Of a DNA stretch of 64,000 nt, positions 37,976-49,800 are shown piece after piece. Each line of letters begins with the position of its first letter. The first letter of the stretch is position 1. The notes under the pieces were generated by a model that saw nothing but the letters and a program-made list of their open reading frames with translations, was not told the DNA's origin and ran no database searches. Where the stretch lies: the NCBI RefSeq assembly GCF_041296385.1, contig NC_091014.1, forward strand, positions 56,066,078 to 56,130,077, given 5' to 3'. This stretch comes from Aphelocoma coerulescens (lineage: Eukaryota; Chordata; Aves; Passeriformes; Corvidae). The translations under genes were made by a program, and so were the position numbers.

Positions 37976-40104
37976 TGCAAAAAATAAATTCCACCACGGA
38001 GGGAAGCAATTCAGATAAAAGCACTGTTTTTGCCAATATAACTGTGACTAGCGTGGCAGCTTCTGCTAGCCAAGTGACATCAATCAGCAGTCAGTCTTCA
38101 CACCATCAACCAATATAGCTGGAGTGTCAGAAATTCCCAACTCAAGAAAGCACTCCTGCCCAAAAGAGCTTAGAAAACAGAAGAGTGCGCTGAAGTGTTT
38201 GAAAACTGATGGTTTGTACTTTCTGCTTTTTAAAATTTCTTTTTAGGCTGTCCTTTTAATCTCAGTAATTTGTCATTTGAGTAATGCTTGCTTATTTGTT
38301 GGTGGCTTTGTTTGTTAAAATGCCTTTGGAAAAAATACAGTCTGTATTCCTGTGTTGGGATCTACTGAAAGCAGCAACATGGGACAGTTCTGAAAAAATC
38401 ACTGTAGTTCTGGAACGCAACTGATTGTCTCTGTTAGGTTGCATTTTTTTTTTAAATTGGGGTGGTATTTTAAGTATATTTATATATTTTATTTGGAAGT
38501 GATAAAATAAAACATTACAGTAGTATTTAATACCATTTTTGTACTATCTAAACAAAAACCTTTAGCAGGATTGAGACAGATCCCACTGCACCTGCTATGT
38601 GATGGTAATTTATGAAGATGAAATGTATCTAACGTGGCAGGAACTGAGTCATTCATCACAGATAGCAAGAAATGTGAGTATCCTTGTGGTTTTTGTGTCT
38701 CTTTCTTTACCTGTATTCACCATGCATCTCTGAGTTTGTGATACAACTATTTTGATCACCAAGAACTCATTGTATTTGGTCTGTTTTGAGTCAGGTATGG
38801 GGATCATTTTTAGGACGTGGTGTCTTTGATTAATCAGAACAAAGCAGAATTTCTGGTGAAGTTTTAGTGGATTGGGCACTGGTTTTGCAGCAGGTCAGAG
38901 ATAAGACTGTTAGGACAGAGAAGCATTTTCAGGATCTGTTTGTAATATTGATTTCTTTCTTTCTAGTGAGAAATAGCCCCAATTGTTCAGGTTGTCTCAG
39001 ATCCATTTTCAAATCCTCATTACTTTTAGCCAAGGAGATTGTTGCATGATACTCTAGGATGTTTTCAGTTAGATAGTCCTGTCAAATGCTAACCTGGAAG
39101 CCAACTTCCATGCTTTTTCTGCTGACTGGAGTTTTTATGTGGGTTGACTGAGGTAACCCTGTGCAAATTCCCACTAGTAATCAAACCTGCTGAACTAGGC
39201 TGAGATACGGGAGGACGTGAAACCTGTGCTTCTTGCTCCTAGTTAGCTTCTGTTCCTTTCTCAGTAGCAGGTTCAAGCTCCTAATTTTTCAAAGCCCGTC
39301 TCAAAACCTGAGTGGCAATGTTTCTGCCAGGTTCACAGGGCTTCAAGCTGGGCCCTTAATGAGCTGGACATTAAATACTGAAGTGAAAAACTTGGCCGTT
39401 CTCTCTTTACTTTCTCTATGATCTGTCTCCCTGAAGTCAGTGCTGCTAATAGTGAGGTGAGTGAGGTACTAACCAGTACAGATGAAGACCTGTCAGCGTC
39501 CTGCTCTGTGAGTTAGCTCACTATCCATCAGCTACCAGTGTTTTCTGTGGGGGAATACTGGCATGAGTACTGTGATATTTTGGGAGGGCAGGGAGTACTC
39601 CAGAGAGATCCCAACATTGATCTACATTAGTTTGACATCCCAAATGAGTATGAATGTAGCAGATAATGCTTTGTGATGCATCTTTTTGCATAAGATTTTC
39701 CTATTAGAGGTGGCTAAAGAGCCACACAGCACCCTAGAAAAAGAAAATGGATTTTAGAAGAGCATGCAATGAGCAAACTTTAACAAATTACATTTTTGTA
39801 TCTACCGTCTTGACTCTACTGTGGCTTTGGAAAGGCAGTAATGGAAGCTGCAAAGGAAAAACACTTCATAATAAGAATATAAAAGCTTTTTGAATAGTGG
39901 TATAGAATGAAATAGATGTTGCAGGTTTTATTTGAGAAGAGCAACAGGAATTTCACTGGAAAAAGTATTAGAATTGAAATTAAACCAGGTCTACCAGAAT
40001 CTCTCAATATTCAGTAGTGTAGTGTTTCTTTGTTGTTGTAGTACTGCAGAACCTGTTTTGATGCATCGCTACAATGGAAATGAAACCACAGCTTACAAAA
40101 TTAA
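37976..40104 (+). other. Probable intron sequence, no gene seen
   Basis: AT-rich non-coding DNA with a T run at 38,443-38,453. No recognisable exon or mobile element. Frames are all short. Confidence 0.45.
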
Positions 40105-40133
40105 AGTATCATCCATCCATCCATCCATCCATT
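40105..40133. repeat. (ATCC)n tetranucleotide microsatellite
   Basis: About six uninterrupted CATC/ATCC units. Confidence 0.95.
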
Positions 40134-41332
40134 TTGCTACCAACTTCTGCATCCTCTCTTCTTGCTTCCTTTCACTAAAACAATGGTTCTTTTATGTCTT
40201 GGCATGTTAATATTTGCAAAGTGTTTTTGAAAGCTGAAATGCACAAGAAAGGTGCTAAGTATTCTTGCTTTCATTTGGAACTAACTTTCATTCAAGATGT
40301 TCTTGCCATGGCTTATACTTTGTGTGAAAACTGGAGGGGATGAAGTGACTTAAGAATTTTGGGCTTATGGATAGGAGAGTTTTTGCTCTAATTCTGTTGC
40401 TCAGGAGTATATTTTGATGCAGACGAAGATCTGTATTCTAGAAGCTGCTTTGCTAAAGGCTGGCATAGGAGTGTACCTGAGATTGTTACATCAGAATGCA
40501 GAATGGGATATGCTTGGTGCATTTAATTCATGTCTCTGAGCATCACTGGATGTCCAAGGTGCTGTTGTACTTGGTAGGGTTTTTTCTTTTCTCTCCCTGC
40601 ATGTCTGTAGCTAACAGATAGACCGAAGTTTTGGATTCATAGGTATTTATTTCTTTAAAAAAACTGAATATTCAAATTAAGTAGAGATTCTCTAACCAGA
40701 CTTGGCACGGTTACTGTAAAATTTGTTGCCATTGTGAAACTACAGATGGGAGGAAGAAGTTCTGCAGAAACCGAATTAGAAGAGTTGACTTGTCTAACTG
40801 TTTGTCCCTTGTTTATATTTATGTATTAAACTGAAAATCAGTGAATGCTCCGGATCTATTAGGAATATCTTCCTTTAAGGTGAAAATGAGTATGAAATGT
40901 TACATAGTCAAAATTCTCATCTGCAAGGTCATTAATTCCTATGAAATTATTTAGGATAAATGGTGATCTGTAGGCAATTTTCAAGGTTCTTCTTAATTGG
41001 CTAGGAAATGCAGACTCACCTATGTTATTTTTATCTGCATGTGCATCTTAAACATTCAGGGGTTGACAAACTGAAACAACTGATTTTAAACAAAGTATAA
41101 ACTGAAACAGGCCTAATTTCTGTAAATACAACTTAGGAAATTGTATTAGGCATATTGACAAGCCATTGAGGCTTGCTCCAACTATGTAGGAATGTAACAG
41201 CATGATGTCTGTCAATGTGAATTTTGGAACAGGACTTGAATACATGATTCTGAAAAGTTGCAAGAACTGTTTTCTTTGGCCCTGAGTGGTATTCATTACC
41301 TCCTGCCTTCAGTAGTTGTCTTTATTCAAGCA
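40134..41332 (+). other. Probable intron sequence, no gene seen
   Basis: Ordinary AT-rich sequence directly before the solo LTR. I see nothing beyond short open frames. Confidence 0.45.
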
Positions 41333-41767
41333 TGTTTTGGTTTAGAAATGGTATTCCTCAATTAAGTGTTCTCACTGAAACAGTCCGAACGATATGGTGC
41401 TTGCTCACTTTGCCTTTTCCTTTCCCCATCTGGCAGGCTGGGGAGGAGAATTGGAGGCACAAAAGATAAAGTTCACAGATTGAGAAACGAACCATATACT
41501 GTTTCTTATTTTCTTATTTCCTTGCTGTTTATGAAACAGCAAGGAAATAAGAGAATGAACAGTAACAGCGACAATCCTAATGATAGTGTCCGAGGAAGAG
41601 GTGAATGTACCCAGCTGTTCCCTCTGCCACGTTATGGTACCCTGGGAAGGACCCCTTCCTTCATCCCCAGAAAATGACCTGTGGTGGTACAGAATAACCT
41701 CCAGGTCCCAGCCATGCCCCTCCTGGCTACTGCAAAAATTAACCCTGTTCTGGCTGGAACCAGGACA
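41333..41767 (-). mobile_element. Solo LTR of an avian endogenous retrovirus
   Basis: On the minus strand the element starts TGTCCTGGTTCCAGCCAGAA then CAGGGTTAATTTT and ends CTAAACCAAAACA, giving TG...CA termini. The start matches the common bird LTR type that begins TGTCCTGGTTT then AGCTGGGATAGAGTTAATTTT and ends in GGTTAAACCACAACA or similar. Interior blocks near the 3' end (TTTATCTTTTGTGCC, CCAATTCTCCTCCCCAGCCT, AGTGAGCAAGCACC) line up with that family's order. At 435 bp it is somewhat shorter than I remember for the family. No internal retroviral genes or second LTR flank it, so it is a solo LTR left by recombination. I see no clear target-site duplication (flanks AAGCA and AGATG). The class is probably ERVL-like, but that is uncertain. 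Confidence 0.75.
41497..41564. repeat. Inverted repeat / hairpin inside the LTR
   Basis: Arms 41,513-41,530 and 41,534-41,551 are perfect 18-bp complements around a 3-nt ATG loop. After a short internal mismatch the pairing resumes with TACTGTT (41,497-41,503) and AACAGTA (41,558-41,564). The foldback is about 68 nt, the size of a microRNA precursor. Because one arm looks like an inverted copy of the other inside an LTR, an inverted duplication is the simpler origin. Confidence 0.9.
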
Positions 41768-44700
41768 AGATGCATATTTACTTACCAAAGGAAGGTGGGT
41801 GGATTGCTTCACAGGACAAATGAAAAGCTTAGATGGCGTTATATCTCCATGTCTTTTATTGGAAATTTCATGTCATAAGAAGCATATTTCCTCCTGTACA
41901 AATGTGAAATTGTGTTGTAAATGAAATCTCTTAATTACTGCTCAGCTTTGCTAAGCTTTTCACTTTAGTCAGCAATTGCCTTGCTGAAAAGTACCATAAT
42001 TTTGAAGCAGAAATTTAGGACTGAAGATTTCCAACCAATTTCTTTCTTCCTCATCATTAAGAGAATGGTGGCTTAGCAGTCAGGAAGAAGAGCATTCTGG
42101 TTTTTTAAATAGTATTCAAGTTTCCTCGTATTAGTAGATTAGAACAGCATGCTCATATTTCTCCTACACCTCCTGACTGGTGCTCTCACTTCTGATTTTG
42201 CTTTTAGTTTTTAGACCCCACCTTTCACTATACTGCTTCATGTTTTTACTGATCAAGTTTTGATCCACATTTTGGATCAAATGTGTGTATGTTTCTCTAG
42301 GAAAGAGTGCTTGCCTTGAGACCAAAAGTTTGCAGTTTCTTACTGGGGGGGAAAAAAAAGGTTGATAGTAAGATAGGTTTTTGGATTGCTTTTATTTATG
42401 TATTCTGAAAAGTATTCTTAGAAATTGAGAAGTGTATGTATCTGTAGTGATGTTTGTAATTTTAACAGGGGTGAGGTGGCATGATGACCTATATAAGATT
42501 TGCGGGCTTCTTGGTGAAATCTTTTAATTGTCCGCTTAGGGTTGCACAGAGTGTTGAGTGCTCATTGTATCTGGAGTCCAGGTTAAAATCTGAACTTGTA
42601 TGCTCTATAATTTGAGCATATTTTCTTAACTCAAGTCTTCATTTTGACTTGGACTGTGAGAAGTTTATACACTGCAGTCTGTAATGAATATTAAAAATAT
42701 TGTCAATGAAAGTGGTGGTCTTATTTGGGAGTTGATGACTCCCTTGTTGCATCCCCAAATGTATGGTGCCTGCTGATTGCTGTACGTGCCTGTTTACTCT
42801 GATTTAGCCACTTGTTTTCCTTAATGGTACCTTTGGGTTTTGTGAGAACCTTTTGAACAAGCATAGTTTCTTGAGTAGATATTTGCACTATGGTGAGCAC
42901 AACAAGAACCGTGGGTCTTTGGTGGTGCCTGGCAACCACAGTCCATGGTGCCGAGCATAGTGCTCCGTAATTGAAGCATACACAGTTGGACAAGACTGGC
43001 AGAGCCCATTAAAAACAAACTCTTATATTAAGTTTACTGTGTGTACCTTTTAAAACTTACCCTACACTCTCCCTTAACCTGGGAGAGGGTTTTTCTGTTT
43101 GCCATTCATAACTGTAGGGAACTCAAGCCTTCAGATAGCAGTGGTAGTAACAGCTACAATATAAAAATAAAGGTGGAGGTACTAAAAGCAAAGAGGGACA
43201 ATGCAAAAACCATTCTGTAATCCTGTGAGATAATGACCTTAAGCCACACATCCTTGTGATTTATGCACTTGTTTTATTTGTTGTCTTGGACAGAAAGCTT
43301 TGTCACTGAAGAGATTTGATAATAGCCTGTTCAGTATGATTGTAGTCTCTTGTATTCATGTAATAAAACGTAATTTTGAACCATTTATGGGTTTAGTCAT
43401 CCTTGCTGTATGCATTTCACCTCTGATTTCACTTTCAATAGCTTAGATCAAGCTGGATAAGGACTTTCTGCTCACTTAGCTCTGTTCCATGGTGGTACTA
43501 CATAGACATGTCTTCCATTTTGTGCTTTGAAATATTGTAACTTGAGTAAGATACACGTACACTGTACCTGCGGTGTGTGTTACGTGTAGTTGGCATATGT
43601 GAATATAGGTTGGTAAAACTTGCAACTTCGTGTACTTTTGACAAATATTGCCACCAGTAAAGGCCTATATTAGGAGAAGCAATCTTAAGCAGAAGAAAAA
43701 TTGCAAAAAATTTCTTTACTTTCCAACTTCACTGCAGCCACAGTTTTATGGTAGTAAATGTTGCAGTAGTAGAATCTATAAAGGATGGAAGTGAGTTCCA
43801 GATCTTAAGACACCCAGCTTATTCCAAGAGACATGCACTTGAGTAGCTGAGGAGAATGTATGTGGAAGAAAGGTTATATTCTGGAGCAGGGAAGAAGGAG
43901 ATTGAGAAGTTGCTAATCTGTGTTGCTGTTTTTGAGGTGGAAAATCTATCTAAGAGGAATTTTTCTAGAAGGGAATTTATTCTGGAAAGAAGTACAAATG
44001 GCGCTTTTACCTTGCTTTTTCTCTGACTGTGCATCTTCTCACTACATTAAAACATTGCCTTTGTTTTTAATCCATAACCTTGTGATGAAAAAGGTTGTTC
44101 TAGTGCTAGTCTTTTATGTCCTCTAAACTGAGTTGGCTTCCCTGCTGTGACTTCAATAACGCATCATTTCCTAAGTTCAGAGGATTTGATGTGTTTAGGG
44201 TGAATTTGTGACTTGCTGTTAGATGGTTAAAAGGAAAATAGCTATAATGGATTGGATGCAAAGCTGCTTCCCCAGCTTCTCTCCCATCCCGCCCACTAAC
44301 ATGCAGAAGCATCTGTCTCTCATCTCCTCTTTGCCTTGTGCTATGTGCGAGTGCGTTTTGACAAACATTTCATGAACAGAGATCTTTGAAAAACCTCTGA
44401 GACAAACCAACAGTGGTGAGAAAGGCAAGTAGTTCTGTCTTACTAGATAGCTCCTTGTGCAATAGAGGGTGATGCTATGGCAAATAAAAATATTTTTGTA
44501 GTAAATGTTACTACAGCATATGAACCTGTCTTCTCTAGCTCTACTGAAATACAGCATCTCTCCATTTATAACTGTTACTTACAACTTAAAAAACAATGCA
44601 GGGAATTTTGGCTGATACTCCTCATATAAGTTAGAAGATGCTTTTTATGTCATTTCATGAATGTGTGTTCTGTCTTTTGAATTATCTGAATGCCATGTAA

Positions 44701-46584
44701 AAGAGGACATTTTCCAGTTGAAGATTATGACTGTGTTGTGCTTCATTTTTAAAATGTCACACTTTTTGTATTTGCAGGTAGAAATGATGACTGAAATATT
44801 TTCTGTATCTTGAAGATACAGAAAACTCATAGTAATTTAAGTGTAGTTTTCTAAATGTGTAGGATACATGTATTGCTTTATTATTTGGAGCACATGTGGT
44901 GCTTTCAACTTGTGAGCATAAAGGTGTGTAAACCCCTACTTTTAATTTTTTTATGTGAACTTGCTGCAGTGATTTTGCTTGTTATTTACTCCAGTGGTAT
45001 AAGGAGGTTTTTTAGATAACACATCTGGAAAGAGTGAAATAACATGTTCTGAAAACACCCCCAAATCTTTCGCAGGTAATGCTACAGTTTCCAGCATAGA
45101 TGAGTAAAACAATAAGAGAATGGCAGCAGTGTAAAACCAAATACTTTTTCTTGTTCTTCAGTGTGTGTCCCTCTGCACTGATATGCCAGAAGTATGTTAT
45201 TACTGTACTTGTATTTCGAGTCAATTCTTTGCTTGCCTGTACTGTTGCACCTTGAGTTGGAAAGAGGTATTAAGTAAATTCAATCTCACTTAAAAAACAA
45301 CCAAATAAAAGGAAATTGAGAACAAAAAAACTCATCCTTTTTCAGGTACCTGAGAGATTTATATATTGTGAGTACTTTGTCAGCTTCTTGTGGAGGTTCT
45401 CTCTGCACCAGAACAACCCATTCAGTGTGTTCCAATCAGAACAGACAGTAGAGCTTCTGGCCACAGAACTCCAGTGGAACCAAAAGTGGTCCAACTAGAC
45501 AGCTGAGCTACTCAGAGCCTGAGCATTCATGTACCTGCCTAGGAGATGTCACTTTCAAATTTAAAGGATTTGGTTTACAAATCCATCCAAACCCCCTGTA
45601 ACTGAATGAAATGCCTCTGCCTTGCTTCACTGACAGGCTTACGAGATTCTTTAGGGTACAGGTGATTTCTGTAAGAAGAAATCTTGTCATTGTACCAAAG
45701 CCTCGGGAGAACATTTTGTGGCCTTTTCTGAAATGATGTAGTTTGGTTTAGTTGACTTCATACTTCTGTGTAAAAAGAAGGTTGTCTGAGGGTTTGATCA
45801 CATACATGTGATTCGACTTTGTTTGAGGAGAAGAGATAGGTAGGCTTCCTCATTTATTTAGGATTTTTATTCTTTGTATATGCACTTCACTGTTGTGTTG
45901 CTGTAAGATGCTTTTTGCTTTTATTAATTTATTTTGATACAGGTTTTATATTCACTTTTATTTCAATTTTATCCAGTTCTGGTTTTCTGCTTCTACAGTT
46001 GTAATATTGAAGCTGACTGTTGTCCAGGATCTATTTCCCTTTCTATTGTCCATCTTTTAAAACAACAGCATGACAATAAATTGTGCAGTGTTTTGTTTTC
46101 CCCCTAGGGGTGGTTGCAGAGATTAGCAGGACAATCAAATAGTAGGGAAAAGCATCTGGAAGGTAAGACTTTCCAGATGGATATCCTGTTGAGATATAAT
46201 AGGGGACATGCTTGGTATTTTTGTTTTGTTTTGTTGTTTAGGAGTGTAGGGTGTAAAAATTTTTCTCTGCATTCCTTAGTCTTTTCATTTGTCCTTTTTC
46301 TCTTTTTTTCTTTTTTTCTTTTTTTTCCCCATAATGAGATGTTTGCTAATGCCAGAGAAATCAATCTGATTATCTGGCCTGATGATTCAGACTGTAGAAT
46401 TCCAACAGCTATTCCTGACTACAGGAATTTAAGAGTCCATAAATAAAGATTAAGCTATATCTAATGCTGAGATTTTCGTCTTTATTTTTTAGATTTTGAG
46501 TCGGAGAAGGTCCCACATTTTATAGTTTGATCACTGATGGCTTTGTCTTTTACTATCAGTTGTGTTTCCTGTTTTTTTCCCCAG
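41768..46584 (+). other. Probable intron sequence, no gene seen
   Basis: AT-rich, T- and G-leaning on the plus strand. A perfect 13-bp palindrome lies at 44,799-44,825, a 9-bp-arm hairpin at 46,153-46,179, and a long pyrimidine tract at about 46,290-46,330. No exon recognised. Confidence 0.45.
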
Positions 46585-46850
46585 GTATTTTCTGTAGGAA
46601 GCCAATTGATCAGTGTTGGCTAAAAGCACAGACCATTCAGAAAACAATGTACAAATGCCCAACTGACCTAGAGAAAATATTTAAAGAGCATGAATCAGAT
46701 CAAAAACTATGGAAGCTCAAAAGATTGGAGGGATAGCTATACCTGTACTGAGGTTAGTAGTAGCAAATACTGAATGGCATAAATGATCTCTGTTTTTCAA
46801 AGAAGCTTAAGAATATGGTAGCACATTTTATTAGTAGTTCTTTGAATAAA
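46585..46850 (+). other. Weak candidate terminal exon
   Basis: A good acceptor (CCTGTTTTTTTCCCCAG, ending 46,584) is followed by 50 open codons that stop at 46,736. The peptide is charged and low in Ser and Leu compared with chance frames (for example KAQTIQKTMYKCPTDLEKIF). AATAAA follows at 46,845-46,850. This is the arrangement of a last exon, for example of an alternative short isoform or a lncRNA. I do not recognise the peptide, and such combinations arise by chance in 35 kb of intron. Confidence 0.18.
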
Positions 46851-49800
46851 GTAGGTCAGCTGGAATAAGAAAAGACTTCACATTTCTCAACAAAACAAAA
46901 GGTAACTATATCCAACAGATATTGGGAGAATGGGAGCCAGCTAAAAGTTTCAAATTAACTTCTGTAGCAAGATTAAATGCTGTACGCTACGTGAAATTCC
47001 TCTTTTCCACCACCCTTCTAAAATTCCTTTTTTCTTTCTGGCTGGCCCAAGACTTAATATTACCAGTAAAAGAACATTATCATCCCACATGATGACTTAA
47101 AATTGAAGGAAAAGCACAGTTAATGTTTCAGTACGAGTTCTTAAAATCCCTTTATTGAGATTTAAATGAAAAAATTGCATCCTATATCTGGAAAGAAGCG
47201 AATTCTTTTTCCCTGTAAGGCTAACCCTTTCTTCTCTACCCCAAGCATTAGCCTGATATTTTTCTGAATAAAGTGAAAATCAATAACTGAACTTGGCCAT
47301 TCTGCTCCCTTGATAACTACATAGTCCACTGTTACTTTCCTGCATTGGCAGCATTAAGTTGCAACACAGGTCCTTTTTGTCCTTTAAAATTTCATGTGAG
47401 TTTTCTCTGGTATTTTATGATAATTGTTCCCTTCATTTATATAGTTGCCTGAGTAATCTTTATAGGAGCATGGGAGAAATGAGAGAAGGAAGACTACGAG
47501 ACTGGCTAAATCCCAAAGCAACTCAGATTTAAGTGTTACGTTTTTGGGGTAGGCATCTGACTAGAGTCACCTTCAACTGACATCTGGGGAGTGTGTGATC
47601 AGCTTTCAGCCATCCCTGAAATTCCCTATGGAAGCAGAGATCAGAGTCAGTATCAAGTTCAGAAGATCAGTACTGCTCGTCTGTTACCCGCAAGAGGTTT
47701 ATTACTAGGTAAAACTGCACTGAGGCACATTTCTGTGGTATTCCCTTCAGATCCACTGATGACATTAACTACTTCTTAGCACTGTTAAAAACTTCATAGT
47801 GGATTAAAAAGCACACAAGTTCCTCCTTGAGCTTTTCATTCAGTGGTCTATTATGGAAGTCTTTTCCCTGTCTGTCCTCTGAGCACACACATGACTTTTG
47901 GTTGTATTTGTGAGATATTTTTCCTAGCAATGACAGTAGATCTCTAATGGAGAACTTTTTTTTTTTTTCAAAATTGATCTCCTTCTGCTCTAAACAACTG
48001 CACTGCTCATATTCTAAGAATTTTTATTTAAGTTAATGTGCATGTGAATGGAAAATATTGAGCTGGTTTATGTTTTATGTTTAAAACTTCAGAGGTCTGA
48101 TGAAGAAATAAGTTTGTTTCATAAATGGAGTAACTCCTGGACCAAGCCAAAACTACTCTTTGACATGTACTTTGTCCTCATATGTTGTGTGCTACAGCCA
48201 TTCCATTTATTACCTCTGTTATGAGAGATGGTTCACTAACTTACAGAACAAGGATTGCTTTGCATCTTTCTATTAAATTTGCAAACACAAACAAGGAGAG
48301 GGGGTAGATTAGTTGCTTCTCCATAAAAGCTTCACTTTAAAAAAAGTTGAGAACCTCAGTAGCTGTGAATAAAGCATTTTTTCCTTTTTTTTTTTTGTTT
48401 TTTTTTTTTGTTCTTCTTTTCACCTCATAGAGGCTTAAAAAATATTTACTTGGTCCAGACTTGGCAATTCAAGAACAGACTGCTACATTAGCATGTTTGG
48501 CCATGTTTTGCTTTCTCTTGCCAAGAATTGTTTTTCTATCTATTAATTGGAGCTGCTGCTGTCTGTGCCAAAGTAATAGCGATTTTTACATGCAGAACCA
48601 GCATACCAGTCAGTAATTAGCCACAAGTTCAGAGGTCTCCTCCCCAGTGTATTGGTAAAGGCTCACAGCTAAAGTACTGCCATCATCTCATGCGTTCTGT
48701 TTCAAGTTGTTATTAGAAGCGGGGGATAATTCATGATGGTACTTCCCTTGTGAGTGAGTGTTAGAACCAAGTTAATAAGTACCATAGCTTAAAGGAAGGT
48801 GGTCTGTTGGGGTGACAGCTGGCCTGGACACTGTGTGTGTAAATATTCCTTATGTTCCTGAGTGGGAACTTGTAAAGGATTCTTGTAAAACACAAAAGGA
48901 AGGATATGTTTAGTTCATTGTGCATTTTTTAACTACTGATAATATAAGTTTCATAAAGTTGATAGCTGGTGCTGTCAAATTTTAGACTGTAAATCTTAGG
49001 ATCCTGCTTGAATGACCGAAGTGTTGTCCTCTTGGATAAACTGTCCTTACTAATTTCCTCAAAATACCAGGAGCTGCAGGGGGAAAAGCAACAGTTTGCA
49101 CATGTATTTTATGCCCAGTGGAGGACAAAGTGAAGTGGTTACTGCCTTCTTACTCTACAGATTATGTTATTTTAAAATCATGTCCAGACCGCCTTTATGA
49201 TGATTTCAGGCTGTTTAAAACCTGAGATCCCTCTATCAAGACTGGTATCAGTGCACATCAAGAAAGTGATAGATAACAGCACCCTTAGACATACTTGACC
49301 ACTTCTGGCATACAAGTAGAGATTTGTAAAAGAAATACTAAAATTTTATGAGTTTGGTATGAGTAGTAATGCACATGTGTATAAGCACCAGCTGGACCAA
49401 GCAAAGCAGTTAAAAGCACAGGAACAATCTACTTCCATGTATGCTATTGTCTTCAGATTTGCTTTGGAAACTTTTGCTGATTCCATTAGGAAAAAAAAAA
49501 TTCTTTTCCTTTTAGAGACATTTAAATTTTCTTTGTTTTCTTGTTCTTGATCTTTGTAATCAATCCAGCTGTTTGTGAACTCTTGGCCATCCATAATATG
49601 CAAACCAAAAAATCTGGCAGACAAAGGCTTGCTTTGCTTCCTTTTGTAAATTTTGTGTCAATCAAGATTTTTAACTAATCTTTGGACTTTTTGTACTGCC
49701 ATTCACTGTCATATGTGACCATTCTCGAGGGTGGCATGTCCGCGTAATGAAGTCCTCTAGACAAATTTCTAGAATTTTGTGCCATTATCCTGTCTTTGTT

